This document shows, piece by piece, positions 34,297 through 45,129 of a stretch of 64,000 nucleotides of DNA. Under the pieces are notes generated by a model, which was not told where the DNA came from, did not search any database, and saw only the letters and a program-made list of their open reading frames with translations. A program made the translations under genes and the position numbers. Origin of the DNA: Epiperipatus broadwayi (taxonomy: Eukaryota > Onychophora > Udeonychophora > Euonychophora > Peripatidae); contig JAQFVV010000180.1 of NCBI GenBank assembly GCA_028023455.1, positions 436,001-500,000 of the forward strand. The letters are read 5' to 3'. Numbering within the stretch: position 1 is the first letter of the stretch; every line of letters starts with the position of its first letter.

Positions 34297-34420
34297 ACTT
34301 TATAGCATGATTCCATCTGGAATACATTGATTACTCAGCTTATAGTAGATGTCTCTGGAGTAAGTTGAAGATAATTGCTCTTGCAAGATCAAGATTGTCA
34401 TGCATTTCTGTAAAGAATAA

Positions 34421-34745
34421 TATAAGTAGTTATATTTAAACTTTATTAATTTTAAAGTTTATATCAAATATTATTAGCCTAAAACATTTATAATGATTTT
34501 TTAACTTAGTAAAAATGATTGATAGTCATTTGTTTATTTATTAAAGGACTATTAATGTGATTAAGAGTTTGCTAAAAATGTAGCTCTATAAAAGAGATTT
34601 GTGTAATATATTGTAGCAGGAACTTCCCAACATAAAAATATAAAAAAACCTTTTTACTACTTATACTAAGTCTAATTACTTATTATTTTAAATCTAGTTC
34701 TAATTACATTGTATTTAAACATATTATTTTTAATATGACTTTTTA
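34421..34745. other. Intron sequence, nothing recognised
   Basis: AT-rich gap after the array; no repeat or frame seen. Confidence 0.6.
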
Positions 34746-35760
34746 AGAGGACCCCGTTACTCAAGCAGAAGAGTAAATATGATTAATATTTACATATCAA
34801 TCATATTCCCGGTCAGACTGAGATTTAATAAAATATTAAACCAACACTCATCTTTCCAGACCGAGGTAACTTTCTCCGGCTGCATGAAACACCTCATGGG
34901 AATTATTTATAAAGGTTTAAACCCAGGGCACCATCTAATACTTACACTAGAACCCATGAAATGTCACTAACACATTTCAAGCGCTTGACCCAGGCTAGTT
35001 TTTAAACATGAGACCAGCAACACATTTACTTGGATAAATGGAGAAAGAGAGAGATGTAAACAACACTAATAATTTACATCAATTTATTTACAGACAATAA
35101 TAATAAGAAGAAAAATAATAAAATATAAAACATAAGAGATATTATACATTTAACAAATATGCATGCTTATGAGTTATATTCAGGGCAAGATTTTAACTTA
35201 ATACTAGCATTTAAATTTTTAAGTTTTAATAATTATGTCACGGATAATAATTACCTAAGTATAAATACAGCACAGTTTCTGGTTTATATCTGAGGTTTGA
35301 ACACACTCTCTGGTTTCCATCAGTGGTTTGAATACAGTCTCTGGTTTCCATAAGTGGTTTGAATACAGTCTCTGGTTTCTATAAGTGGGTTATGCATAGT
35401 CTTTCTTCGGATCCGATCAGATTCTTGGTAATCATATGTGTAACATAAATGCAGCTTCTTGATTACTTGTCCTACAGCATGACTGGTTCTCTTAATTTGG
35501 CAGAGCAGGGTTAACCATTGGCAGAAGGTGGGTCAGTAAACTGCCATGGCATTTAGCTAATGGCACACAGGAGACGAGCGGAGGAAAACAGCCGAACACC
35601 AGCGTTCGGATCTAGCCACACATTTCTCTTTAAACAATAATAACACTAAGATACTAATAACTAATCATTTCTAATGGTAATTCAATATATATAATAATAA
35701 TTGACAATAGAGAATGTCAGCTTTTTATACTATGACTTCACCTTTGCTCGAGTGTTAACC
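34746..35760. other. G+C-richer island of unknown origin
   Basis: Raised G+C, abrupt start at AAGAGGACCCCGTTACTC and no recognised protein. 35430-35640 is the richest part. It contains a 31-bp minisatellite, a layout also seen at 12150-13690. A non-autonomous element is possible; no termini or target duplication were found. Confidence 0.4.
35278..35401. repeat. 31-bp minisatellite, 4 units
   Basis: Four 31-base units of the type TCTGGTTTCCATAAGTGGTT followed by TGAATACAGTC, at 35278, 35309, 35340 and 35371. The middle two are nearly identical; the outer two have several changes. Confidence 0.85.
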
Positions 35761-37561
35761 ATGCTATCAATATATTCGATCTTTTAATTAAAAATTACTT
35801 CCCTTTATTTTTTTATTTTAATTAATCTGAAATTAGCTATATTGTTCAACTAATCAGACAGGAATCTTAATCTCCAAAGCCTGATTAGTTTTGTGTGACT
35901 TATTTTAATCGTAATAATTTATTTTTTTTAATAAAAAGTACTCTTTTTTTTTTAACAAAGAGTATTTTTGACTTTTACTTTTTCAACTATTTATTATTGA
36001 TATTATTTTTTTATTTCAAAATTTTAAATATTATTTTTTAGAAAAAAACATGAAACCTGTATGTACACTTACACAACGTGTGCATATACAAACTGTTACA
36101 ATATATACATATGAAATCTATATGTGCATAACAAATGTTCTTGAATCATAAACAAATCTCACAAATATCTGCATATAAATTTATAATTATCTAGCTGCAA
36201 CTTTCTTAAGGAGTCTTTATTCTAAACAGATGAAATCAGTTTTCATCTAATGCTAAGATTTTAAATATGTAGCTAGTCAAAACAATGCAGCAATAGGAGC
36301 AAGTGTAAATTAGCCATTTATGTTTATAAGGCAAAATTAATTTCTAATCATTTTAATAATCTTGTTAACTTGCATAATTCGCTATATAACAATTCAAAGG
36401 TACACATCTCTACATTGTAATAATATAAACAATTTTATATGTAAATAGTTGTGAGCATTTATGTATATTGCTGTAATGTAGCTGTAACCCTACAGAGGTT
36501 ACAGTCACATGCATCCAAGAGATACACGCCTTAATAATATGTGTTGAAATATGAAAAAAAAATTAAAAACTCTGCATATTTGCTTTTATTATATTTATAT
36601 AACAAAATCCATGATTTTTCATTTATAATCTAGCAATTTTTTAACAAATAAATGTAAAAATATAAATGTCATGACCAAAAAGAAATTGCAGCAGAAGTTG
36701 CATATATCTGAGAGATATATTTATTCATATGTGCTGAAATGTGAATAAAAAGTTAAAGTCTACAAATCTGTCTTTATTATATTTATATAATGAAATATAT
36801 TATTTTTTAAAATTTATATTCAATTACAATATGAAAATTATTTTCACATTATACCAACACTGACTTTAGTGGTCACAGTAGCTCTCAGAGATGATTTACT
36901 ATTAAATATCACACATCTTTGCAAAATGCGTGCTATAACTAAACTGACAGCTTAAATGTTATGGTTTAATATTAATCACACAGAAATGTACAGTTAGTCA
37001 TAATTTTGAATGTATGCACCTGATAATTAGAACAATATTTAGGAAAGGCTTCCTTGTATCTTTCAGATCAATTGTGATCTCTAAAGAGTTAAACATACTT
37101 GAATTTTTTATGTAGTGAATTAGGGAGGTTTATAAACTTTTTAAAATGATTAAAAGTTAATTCTGTCATATAATTACAAATAAAAAGTTTGTTGATAAGA
37201 GCTATAGTAACATCTTGGCTTATTTAGATCCACCTCTGTTATTTGCATTGTTTTGAGTTATAATAAAAGTTCTATTTTTTTTTATCTTGTAATGAAAACT
37301 TTATAATCTAGATGATTCAGCTGAGAAATTTTATATATAGACACTTGTTTCATTATACACATATGTAATTTATTATTATAATATGCCCATATAAATAGCT
37401 TTAAATTGAAAATAAATTTATAGTAAATGGAAATTAAATTAATTTTACCTTATAGGTAAATATCCATTAGATTAAAAAGTGAACACTTAATCTCAGTGAA
37501 AAAATATTGGAAGATAAAGATTCAAAATTGTATATTTTTTTCTTTGTATATATTTGTAAAT
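35761..37561. other. Intron sequence with a diverged duplication
   Basis: AT-rich. 36540-36620 and 36728-36800 are similar (GTGTTGAAATATGAA and GTGCTGAAATGTGAA, then CTTTTATTATATTTATATAA), about 188 bp apart, an old tandem duplication. Nothing else is recognised. Confidence 0.55.
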
Positions 37562-37725
37562 AATCAATGTTCAAATTAATAAAATAAAGCAAAAGATTCC
37601 ATAACATAACAAACTTTGTTTTATTATAATTGAGCTGTAAAATAATCAATGTTCAAATAAATAAAATAAAGCAAAAGATTCCATAACATAACAAACTTTG
37701 TTTTATTATAATTGAGCTGTAGTTT
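37562..37725. repeat. 82-bp tandem duplication
   Basis: AATCAATGTTCAAATTAATA at 37562 recurs as AATCAATGTTCAAATAAATA at 37644, and the copies run nearly identical through TTATTATAATTGAGCTGTA. Low divergence indicates a recent event, 190 bp before exon C and so possibly polymorphic. Confidence 0.9.
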
Positions 37726-37911
37726 CTGCTTCCTTTAGGTTTTACTGATGAGCTGTTTGAAAAACTAAGGATGCTATGATATGGAAATAACTCATTATTA
37801 TATTCTACAGTAGGCAGAAACTTTAGAGGAAAATTAATTTTAATTTGCTTTTTTTTAAAAAAAAATGTGTGCACTCATATATTCTTACATAGTTTTACAA
37901 TCTTTTTATAG

Positions 37912-38045
37912 TGAAATTAATGCCTATATTAAAACGAACAAGTTCCTACCAGAAAGCACTTGAGGAGAAGTCTTCCCGGAAACTTAGAGCTTATCTTGAT
38001 GTGGTCAACATGTTTGCAGCTGTTCCTTGGGTTATTAATAAACAG
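37912..38045 (+). CDS. POLRMT: POLRMT exon C
   Basis: The acceptor TTTTTATAG ends at 37911 and the donor GTGAAA begins at 38046. The first two bases (TG) complete the Leu codon begun in exon B. It reads LKLMPILKRTSSYQKALEEK, then SSRKLRAYLDVVNMFAAVPW and VINKQ, ending in phase 0. Human POLRMT at this place has KLMRTVEGATQHQELLE, then ALDALTQLGNCAWRVNGRVL; the L-D-x2-N/Q...W-x-V/I-N signature is conserved across mitochondrial and phage-type polymerases and lies in the N-terminal part of the polymerase domain. The next exon begins with VL, completing the human-like WRVNGRVLDLV pattern. Confidence 0.92.
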
Positions 38046-38339
38046 GTGAAAACATTAAAATATTGAGTTTTGATAATTAAATTTCAGCATTAGTAAGGAA
38101 ACAATCATTGAGTAATACATTTTTTCTAATTGATTTTCTGCTCTAAATAATATTTATCAACCATTTATAATCAACGTCTTTTCTAAAAGACATATACCAA
38201 ATTAGAAGCAGTAATATACTCTATTTATAAGATTTTATTTGTAATCTTAGTTATATTACCAAAATCATCCTTTTCTTTATTTTTACTGCAATATATTATA
38301 TAAATCCAATTTATCCAAACCACTCTGAATACTTTTCAG

Positions 38340-38420
38340 CAAAAACCTTTTATTGTACCTACATACACACACATGTTTTGACTGTCCTGCAACCTTCTTC
38401 AGAGCTATGATATAATGAAC
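38340..38420 (-). repeat. PLE-type terminal fragment
   Basis: On the minus strand: GCTCTGAAGAAGGTTGCAGG, then ACAGTCAAAACATG. CTGAAGA...GTC.AAAC is a common layout at PLE ends, here with stem bases altered. Only the end is preserved. Confidence 0.45.
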
Positions 38421-39059
38421 AAAATAAAATAAAATACATAACTGTATAAATAATACCATAAAAATGTAAACAATAAAGATCTTATAAGCAAATGCTAGTG
38501 GAAAGAGGGGGATATAAATTGCAAAAGGTATAAAAGGAGTTTTGGTTTTTAAGAGAAGACACTTTGCATTTTTAAAAGAAGCTGTGCTCTAATGATATTT
38601 GGCTAGTACAACTATGATTCCCTCTGGGAATTTTTTTCCCACAGCCGACTCTGTAGCTGAATGATTCTGAAACTCTATATTTTGTCCAAAGGACCTGTTC
38701 AAGACGTTGAGCTAGCCGAGGATGAAGCTAAATTTCCATGAAGACATTAGAATAGTTGTCTTTCACGTTGAACAACCTATTAGAGCTACAATTGGAATCC
38801 CTGTTCCACTTAAATGAACTATCTTCATATCTATTCCATACATGAGCTCATGTCTTCAAACACCTGTTAGTTACTATGGAGTGCACCAGGTGCACAGTAT
38901 AAAATCCACAGACTGGATAAATATAAAGTATGTTGTGTGTGTGTAATTGACTCACTTCAATATTAATTACTAAAAGAAATTAATAAATATAGCTTTACTT
39001 CTCAGTATATGTAAAATATATAATTGTTAATTAGAGAAGATATTAATTAGTATTAAAGT

Positions 39060-39105
39060 TTATCGGCTTAACGTTTTCGAGGATCCATGCCTCATATTCA
39101 TAGCC
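39060..39105 (-). repeat. PLE-type terminal fragment
   Basis: On the minus strand: ATGAGGCATGGATCCTCGAA followed by AACGTTAAGC. The GAGG/CCTC hairpin followed by CGAAAACGTT matches the hairpin-plus-CGAAACGT layout seen at the ends of the 27-32-kb PLEs. A different PLE family, end only. Confidence 0.5.
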
Positions 39106-40243
39106 TTCATAAAATGTATAATAAAATATGCAAATACAAATATTCAAATAAGCTAGTATTACGTAGCCCATTTCTTCGAGATCTCGAAGCAAGTATCCTT
39201 TCTATTAATGGCATGGATGTTAAGAAATTAAGTGAGTGAAATTAGAAATGTAAAGAAAAAAAAACAGAAAAGGAGCATATCTCGTACAAAATTATTTTTA
39301 ACATGTATTGTTCTATTATATAATCCTTTTGATATCTAGTTACCATAGTTTCTTTTTATATTTTATTGATTTTGTGTATACATGTGATTCAATCTTACTC
39401 CAAACTGTCTAAGTTATTAGTTAATTTGATCTGTGTAAGATTGTTAAGGGTTTTTTTATTCTTGAATGTGTATTCTAAGTAAACTTAAGTTGGAGAGAGA
39501 TTTGATATTATTTCATAATATCATCTTGTTAAGTGTGCCCAGCCTACCTTTCTTATTGCTATAGGGTTAATATAATTATTAAATTTGTGTAATATTGATT
39601 TCAAAGTTTAGATTAATAAATTTGCTCACTTGTTATTCATGGTGTTATCATTTCTTGGATCAGTATTTTCAGTTTCATTTTTTAAATTAATAGTGCTGAT
39701 CTAAAATTAATTGTATATTTCACGGTTATCTTTCGGGAATGTTTTTTATTGCTTTGTTTTTAAAGGAGGTTGCCTTTACAGGTTGAGATAGTTGATAGCA
39801 TAAGGATTGATTGCTATCATTTGCTTTTTATGTGTGGTTTATTTAGAGGAGAGTTATTTTTAATTTTAGACAAGAATGGATTGTAAGTGGTGGATGTTGT
39901 AGGCGATTTAAAAGAGACTGAATCACTTGACTTCACATTATACTGTTTTCGAATAAATAAAAGTTATTTAACAATTTATTCATGCATCAAGATTTGTATT
40001 TGTAATGTTTTAAAAGTATTATAAATTATTGATTACGTGGCATTATCCATGTAGAAATTATTGATTACATGGTGTTATCCATGTACTGCATTTTCAATAT
40101 TTTAGCAGGGATAATAAGTAATCAATGATATGGTGATGTTTGCCTATATAAACCAATTGTTTATTATGGCATGTAGAGTGGCTAGTAATATGACAAGCAA
40201 CTTGGAGATAGAAGGTAGGGAACTTAGTCTAACATAGTTTGGT

Positions 40244-41467
40244 GTGATGCGATGCACTATGGCTTCTTTATCGGAATCAGGAATCTCTCAGCCACTATGC
40301 CCAGAAAAACCTGTTAGCCACCCTACCTTCCCTTTCCATTTCCCACTTTTTTTACCATATTCTTCTCTATTCTGCTCCATCCCATTGCTACACCATCATC
40401 TTTGTCCACTCTATCGTCTTTATATCTTGATCTCCCTTATCTTTTTCCAAACCTGGTATAAAAGCCGAGAATTTACTTTCTGTATAATCATTTTGTTTAT
40501 ATTTATTCTCCCATAACTTCATTATTTGCACTCTTTCTGCTTGTAAGCATTTACCTTCAATTATTAGATGCCTCATATTTTCCATGCCTTTCTTACATAA
40601 CTTGCTGACTAAATCACTCACATTTCATCAATTTACATATATATTCCCTTGTTGCTAACGATTCTGTTCAAGTCTTAAATATTAAATTATTTTCCTTACT
40701 ATTATCATAAATTAACTCACTGTTTACTTCTATATGTATTTAAACTCTTTATTTTTTATATTAGTTATCCCTCTCACCAATTCCCTATTTTTTTATTAAT
40801 GCATCTATTCTATCCCATTTTTAGACACTATAACATTTAACAATTCTCTTAACACAATCATTCCATCTTTTGTACAAGTAAAGTCTTTATCTAAATCTTC
40901 TGCACATCATACTACCTTTCTCAATCATCTTGTTGCCCTTTACTCATAATCAATTAAATCCTTTTTTAGCTATTCTCTTATAATCCATAAATTGCACTAT
41001 AAACATTTTCATTTTGCTTTTTGCATCTCTTATATAAAAACTTGATTATCCCATTTCTCATTGCTGTCCACACATCTGCAAGTAATGCATAACTTCTTAC
41101 TTCTCTTCGTACTTTTTCTAAGTAACCTAACACCCTTTTACTAACACATAACATATCATTACCATAAGTTAACCTTGCTACTACCATTCCCTTTCATACA
41201 ATTTTTGCACTGTTTATTTCTTTATCAGTTCCTTTCTTTTCTTTTTTTCATTTATCAATTTTTTCTCTCATTCATCCCAGCAATTTCTCTGATTATTTAA
41301 GACAATTTCAAAATAGTTATATCTATTTACCACTCATAACTTTATATCTCCCAATAAAAATTCTTACTCTTTCCCAGCATTTATCATCATTACTTTTATT
41401 TTTCTTCACTATATTGAATCCTCATCTCTTTACCTCCCTTGTGCACTTTTTCAGCATAATTTTCTTA

Positions 41468-41500
<33 letters not shown>

Positions 41501-43505
41501 ATGCACAAGGAGATATCATCAGCAAATAAAAGACCTGATAATATATACACTCCCTTGCCATCTATTAATGGTATCGCTACACTCCCCTGCCATCTATTAA
41601 TTGTATCTCTACCCCTCTTCCTAGCCTTTCTATTTCTCTCAAATATAACAAAAACAAAATAGGTGACATAGGGCATCCTTGCCTTAGTCTTATCCCACAT
41701 TAATTCTAATTCTGTATTTCCTAATTGATACATATTGTAATTATTTTCATACAATCTCTTAATAAAGTCCACTAAAGCGCCATTCATTATCAAATTTACT
41801 AAACTTACTCATAATCTATTTCTATTTACTCTATTATATGCCTTCTCTATATCTATAAAGACCATATATAACTGTCTACCTGTATTCATATTCATATCTA
41901 TAAGTTGTGGAATTCTGAATAAACTATCTCCTATATGCCTATCCGATTTAAAATCTTGTATTTCTCCACTATATTTATTTTCTTCCATTCATTTTCCTTC
42001 CTTTTCAGCAATCATATATGCAAAAACATTATATAACATTGATGTTACCACTATCAGTCTATAATTGTTGAACTTTCTATGATCCTTACTCTTGCCTTTA
42101 CACAATAGCCTTACTCTTGTATTATTCTGGCTATTTGGAAATTCTCTCTTCTGTGCCATCTTTTGAATAAATTTGCATACATTACTGTGGTATTCACTAA
42201 TTATTAGTATAAAGAGTTATGAATATGAGAACATAGAATTCCTGAAAGCACTTAGCTTATCAGTTGCTATGTATAGCTTTATTAATTGTGTATAAAATGC
42301 AAGTTTAGAGTTACAAAACATGATAATAGATTTAAATTTGTTTTATTTCCCAAATTCATCACCATCTCTGCTGTCCATCCATCTAACTCTCTTGCTTTTG
42401 CACTTTTCAATTTCTGTCCTGTCTCATTAAATTCATTTTCTATAAAACTAATATTTCTATTACTAACTGCTTTTATGCTTGTTAGCACTCTGTCCTTCAC
42501 ATCTAACATTTTTTTTTACCCATTACACTCTTATATAAGATTGTCTCTAATTCTTCTCTAGATCTACACACTTTTTCCTCATCATTTAGTAATATTATTT
42601 CTCTTTTCCCTACATTGGTTTTTTTAAAATATATTTCCAAAATTTTTTACCTCCATCTCTTCCACTTTTATTAATATCCTCCAATAATTTATTATTTAAT
42701 TTTTTTCTCTTTCCTATAATTATCTATTTTTGCCAACTACTTTTTGAAAAATAGTTTTTTCATTTGATATTAACATCTCTTTCACTTTTTGTTTTTAATA
42801 GCACATTTATATTCTTTGCATGCTTTTTTCTCTCTTTTACACTTTTACTAATTTTCATTTTTCTATTAATTTTATTCTTCTGAATATTCTCACCTAAAAC
42901 CCATATTTGCCACTTTTTCTATTTCCTCACATCAGTCCTTAGATTCCCAACAAATTATTTTCTTCTACATTTATTTTATATTTAACTTTTTCTTATTATT
43001 CATTCTCCATCCACATCTTTCACTATTCTTTGTACTTTTGTTACTATTTTCCATCACATTACTAATCATTTTTATTATAAAGAAATTCAGATCACTATTA
43101 CATATTCTCTTTTCATTATCAACCACTTTAATTTTCTGTACTTTATTCATTCCCTCATTTTCTACTAATACATAATCTATTGTGTGAAATATATCATTTC
43201 TAGACCATGTGTATTGCTCCTCATAAATATTTGATAAATTTCTAGTAATCAAATTCACTCTCTGACAAAATTTTTTCTAAAATCTGTCCACTCTAGTTAT
43301 CCATATCATCAATTTCTTAATTTCTATTTATACCCTGCCATACCAAATCTTCCAGTTTAGGTTCTTCTTCTCTTACAGGTGTTTCCTCTACTGCTAATAT
43401 GTCAAGCACTTCGATTTTAATGCTTTTGTTTAATTCCGGCCACTTCTTGTCTCCTATCACCTTGCATTATCAAATATAAAATTTTAACAATTTCTTTCTT
43501 TCTTC
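40244..43505 (-). pseudogene. LINE ORF2 relic (endonuclease and RT)
   Basis: Read from high to low coordinates. Endonuclease pieces start near 43490; 42971-43258 has YTWSRNDIFHTIDYVLVENE and later NSDLNFF, the end of the endonuclease. The RT start is at 42282-42509 (KLKSAKARELDGWTAEMVMN). The RT core is at 41422-41793: ARMPYVTYFVFVIFER in place of the usual core block, then LLFADDISLCIE with both catalytic aspartates. C-terminal pieces are at 40978-41187 (YGNDMLCVSKRVLGYLEKVR) and 40388-40621 (KLCKKGMENMRHLIIEGKCL, zinc-finger-like). Numerous stops and frameshifts make it dead. Order and spacing fit one LINE copy, continued 5' by the ORF1-like piece at 45130-45800 across the hammerhead array. 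Confidence 0.8.
41471..41500. repeat. (CTTT)n microsatellite inside the LINE RT
   Basis: Seven and a half CTTT units directly after the FADD region (minus strand), encoding a KKERKKER run where other copies read SREDMEIML. Expansion occurred after insertion. Confidence 0.9.
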
Positions 43506-43610
43506 ATCATTTATCACCATATCTTATCTTGCTCATAACTGTTATTAAAACAGGCAAACTCTTCATAACAATGGATGACAGTAGGATTTGCATATATCTA
43601 GTGCCTACTC

Positions 43611-43669
43611 ATCCTATATCCCCAGACTAGTTTCTAAATTGTGGCTTTCGTCAGTGAGGAGCTTTGGAT
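43611..43669 (-). ncRNA. Hammerhead-like core, family 1 unit 1
   Basis: Minus strand: CTGACGA (43654-43648), GAAA (43634-43631) and GTC (43627-43625) are all intact, and ACTAGT at stem III is self-complementary. Stem I ATCCAA.GCTCCTCA with TGGGGATATAGGAT pairs with one mismatch. Stem II (AAGCCACAATTTA) has lost its pairing, so the ribozyme is probably weakened. Confidence 0.6.
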
Positions 43670-44062
43670 CTGAGAGCACTGCACCTAGATCTTAGGATCT
43701 AATGCAACTCTCCAGCAGCCACCTTTTATCTCTACTTAACTACTAAACTATGATAAATTTAAAACACAAAAATATTTTCAATCCAAGCTCATTAGCTTAT
43801 ATAGTCATATAGGTCTGAACTCAGTTCAGTATCCATACATTTTGATGTCTTTGGTTCTTATATAACCACAGTAACCACTACCCTATTAGGCAGGATTGGT
43901 ATTAAACCACTAAACATCACATGATCACCATTTCTTATGCTTGTTCATAACTGTTATTAAAACAGGCAAAACTCTCCATACAGTAGTGCCACTCAGTGTA
44001 AGCCAGAGTAATTAATGGATGCCAGAAGGCTTGTGTATAAAATCCCTATCTAGTGCCTAATC

Positions 44063-44121
44063 ATCCAATATCCCCAGACTAGTTTTTAGCTTGTGGCTTT
44101 CGTCAATGAGGAGCCTTGGAT
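44063..44121 (-). ncRNA. Degenerate hammerhead-like core, family 1 unit 2
   Basis: Minus strand: TTGACGA for CTGACGA and AAAA for GAAA; stem II AGC/GCT and stem I (ATCCAAGGCTCCTCA with TGGGGATATTGGAT) are preserved. Two conserved positions are changed, so it is probably inactive. Confidence 0.6.
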
Positions 44122-44375
44122 CTGAGCGCACTGCACCTAGATCTTAAGATCTAATGTAACCCTCCAGCAGCCACCTTTTATCTCTACTTAACTACAAAAC
44201 TATGAGAATAAAATTGAAAACGCAATAATATGTTCTATCCAAGCTTATTAGCTTATAGTCTCATAGGTCTGAATTCAGTTCAGTACCCATACATTTGATT
44301 GGTATTAAATCAATAAACATCACATGATCATCATTTCTTATGCTTGTTCATAACTTACACAGTAGGGCCACTCAG

Positions 44376-44434
44376 ATCCAAGGTTTTTCACTGACAAAAG
44401 CCACAAGCTAGAAATTTGTATGAGGATATTGGAT
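44376..44434 (+). ncRNA. Degenerate hammerhead-like core, family 1 unit 3
   Basis: CTGACAA replaces CTGACGA (the invariant G is lost), GAAA is kept, and the cleavage triplet position reads GTA after TTT. Stem I outer pairs ATCCAA with TTGGAT remain. Probably inactive. Confidence 0.6.
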
Positions 44435-44825
44435 GAGTAGGCACTAGATAGGGATTTTATGCACACGGCTTCTGGCATCCATTGATTACTCTGGCTTGTA
44501 CTGAGTGGCACTGGTGTATGGAGAGTTTTGTCTGTTTTAATAACAGTTATGAGTAAGCAAAGGAAATGGTGATCATGTGATGTTTAGTGGTTTAATACCA
44601 ATGCTGCAGGACAGTGGTGGGTATAGTTATTAAAGAATCAAAGATACCAAAATGTTTGTGTACTGAACTGAATTCAGACCTATATGACTATATAGGCTAA
44701 TGAGCTTGGATTGAAAATATTACTGTGATTTCAATTTTATTTTCATAATTTTGTAGTTAATTAGAGATAAAGGTGGCTGCTGGAGGGTTGCATTAGATCC
44801 TAAGATCTACGTGCAGTGCTCTCAG

Positions 44826-44884
44826 ATCCAAGGCTCCTCACTGACGAAAGCCACAAGCTAGAAACTAGTCTGGGGATATTGGAT
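44826..44884 (+). ncRNA. Hammerhead ribozyme, near-canonical core (family 1 unit 4)
   Basis: Type I hammerhead layout. Stem I: ATCCAA (44826-44831) with TTGGAT (44879-44884), a GGC/TA internal loop, and TCCTCA (44835-44840) with TGGGGA (44871-44876), one G-U pair. Core CTGACGA at 44841-44847. Stem II AGC/GCT (44849-44851 with 44857-44859) with a CACAA loop and an A-A closing mismatch. GAAA is at 44861-44864, C-TA-G forms a minimal stem III, and the GTC cleavage triplet ends at 44870. ACTAGT is self-complementary, so two molecules could share a continuous stem III. All invariant core bases are present. Cleavage would be after C44870. Confidence 0.75.
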
Positions 44885-45129
44885 GAGTAGGCACTAGATA
44901 GGGATTCTATGTACAAACCTTCTGGCATCCATTGATTACTCTGACTTGTACTGAGTGGCACTACTATATGGAGAGTTTTGCCTGTTTCTTCCTTTTTTAC
45001 TACTCTTTTATAACCTTTTTTTACTATTTTATAAATTCTTTTGTCTCTTTCTTCTCTAATACATTTGTAATTAGCTTGTTATAATTAGTTTTACAGACCC
45101 ATTCTCTTTCCACATCCACATTTATATCT

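Larger units (their letters stand above)
33381..34420 (+). mobile_element. Tandem hammerhead-repeat array (retrozyme-like), family 2
   Basis: The 307-bp unit starting TGCAAAACAATGGTGGTGAG at 33381 is repeated at 33688 with only one substitution seen (AACTGGTCAG against AACTAGTCAG). A third, diverged unit follows: ACAGTAGATAGTTCAAGAAT at 33991 corresponds to ATAGTAGATGTCTCTGGAGT at 34341, about 350 bp later. Each unit holds a hammerhead-like core near its end, then an ATCGATCACTC or ATTGATTACTC block also found in the 44-kb family. No protein is encoded. Tandem units each with a type I hammerhead is the described layout of metazoan retrozymes. Confidence 0.75.
38046..40243. other. Intron sequence with PLE end fragments
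   Basis: Start of the 15.9-kb intron C-D. Two short PLE terminal motifs are described separately. 38640-38900 is somewhat richer in G+C but unrecognised, and 39300-39960 shows nothing clear. Confidence 0.5.
43506..44984. mobile_element. Hammerhead-repeat array (retrozyme-like), family 1, inverted dimers
   Basis: Four repeat units of about 400-450 bp: two in tandem on the minus strand (joins at 43537 and 43949, period 412), then on the plus strand a partial unit (44371-44541) and a full unit (44542-44984). On the + copies a unit runs AACAGTTATGAGTAAGC, GTGATCATGTGATGTTTAGT, a middle region, GGTGGCTGCTGGAGGGTTG, the hammerhead core, TTGGATGAGTAGGCACTAGA, CATTGATTACTC, then TATGGAGAGTTTTG and CTGTTTTAAT, re-entering the next unit. 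No protein frame. The block sits within a LINE and is flanked by TTTCTTC at 43499-43505 and 44985-44991, a possible target duplication in a T/C-rich stretch. Confidence 0.85.

Noticed and set aside
40244-40516. Plus-strand frame of 90 codons, and similar ones at 41414-41662, 42286-42561 and 45568-46231
   Set aside because: These are antisense to LINE RT sequence, and their composition follows from the minus-strand coding pattern.
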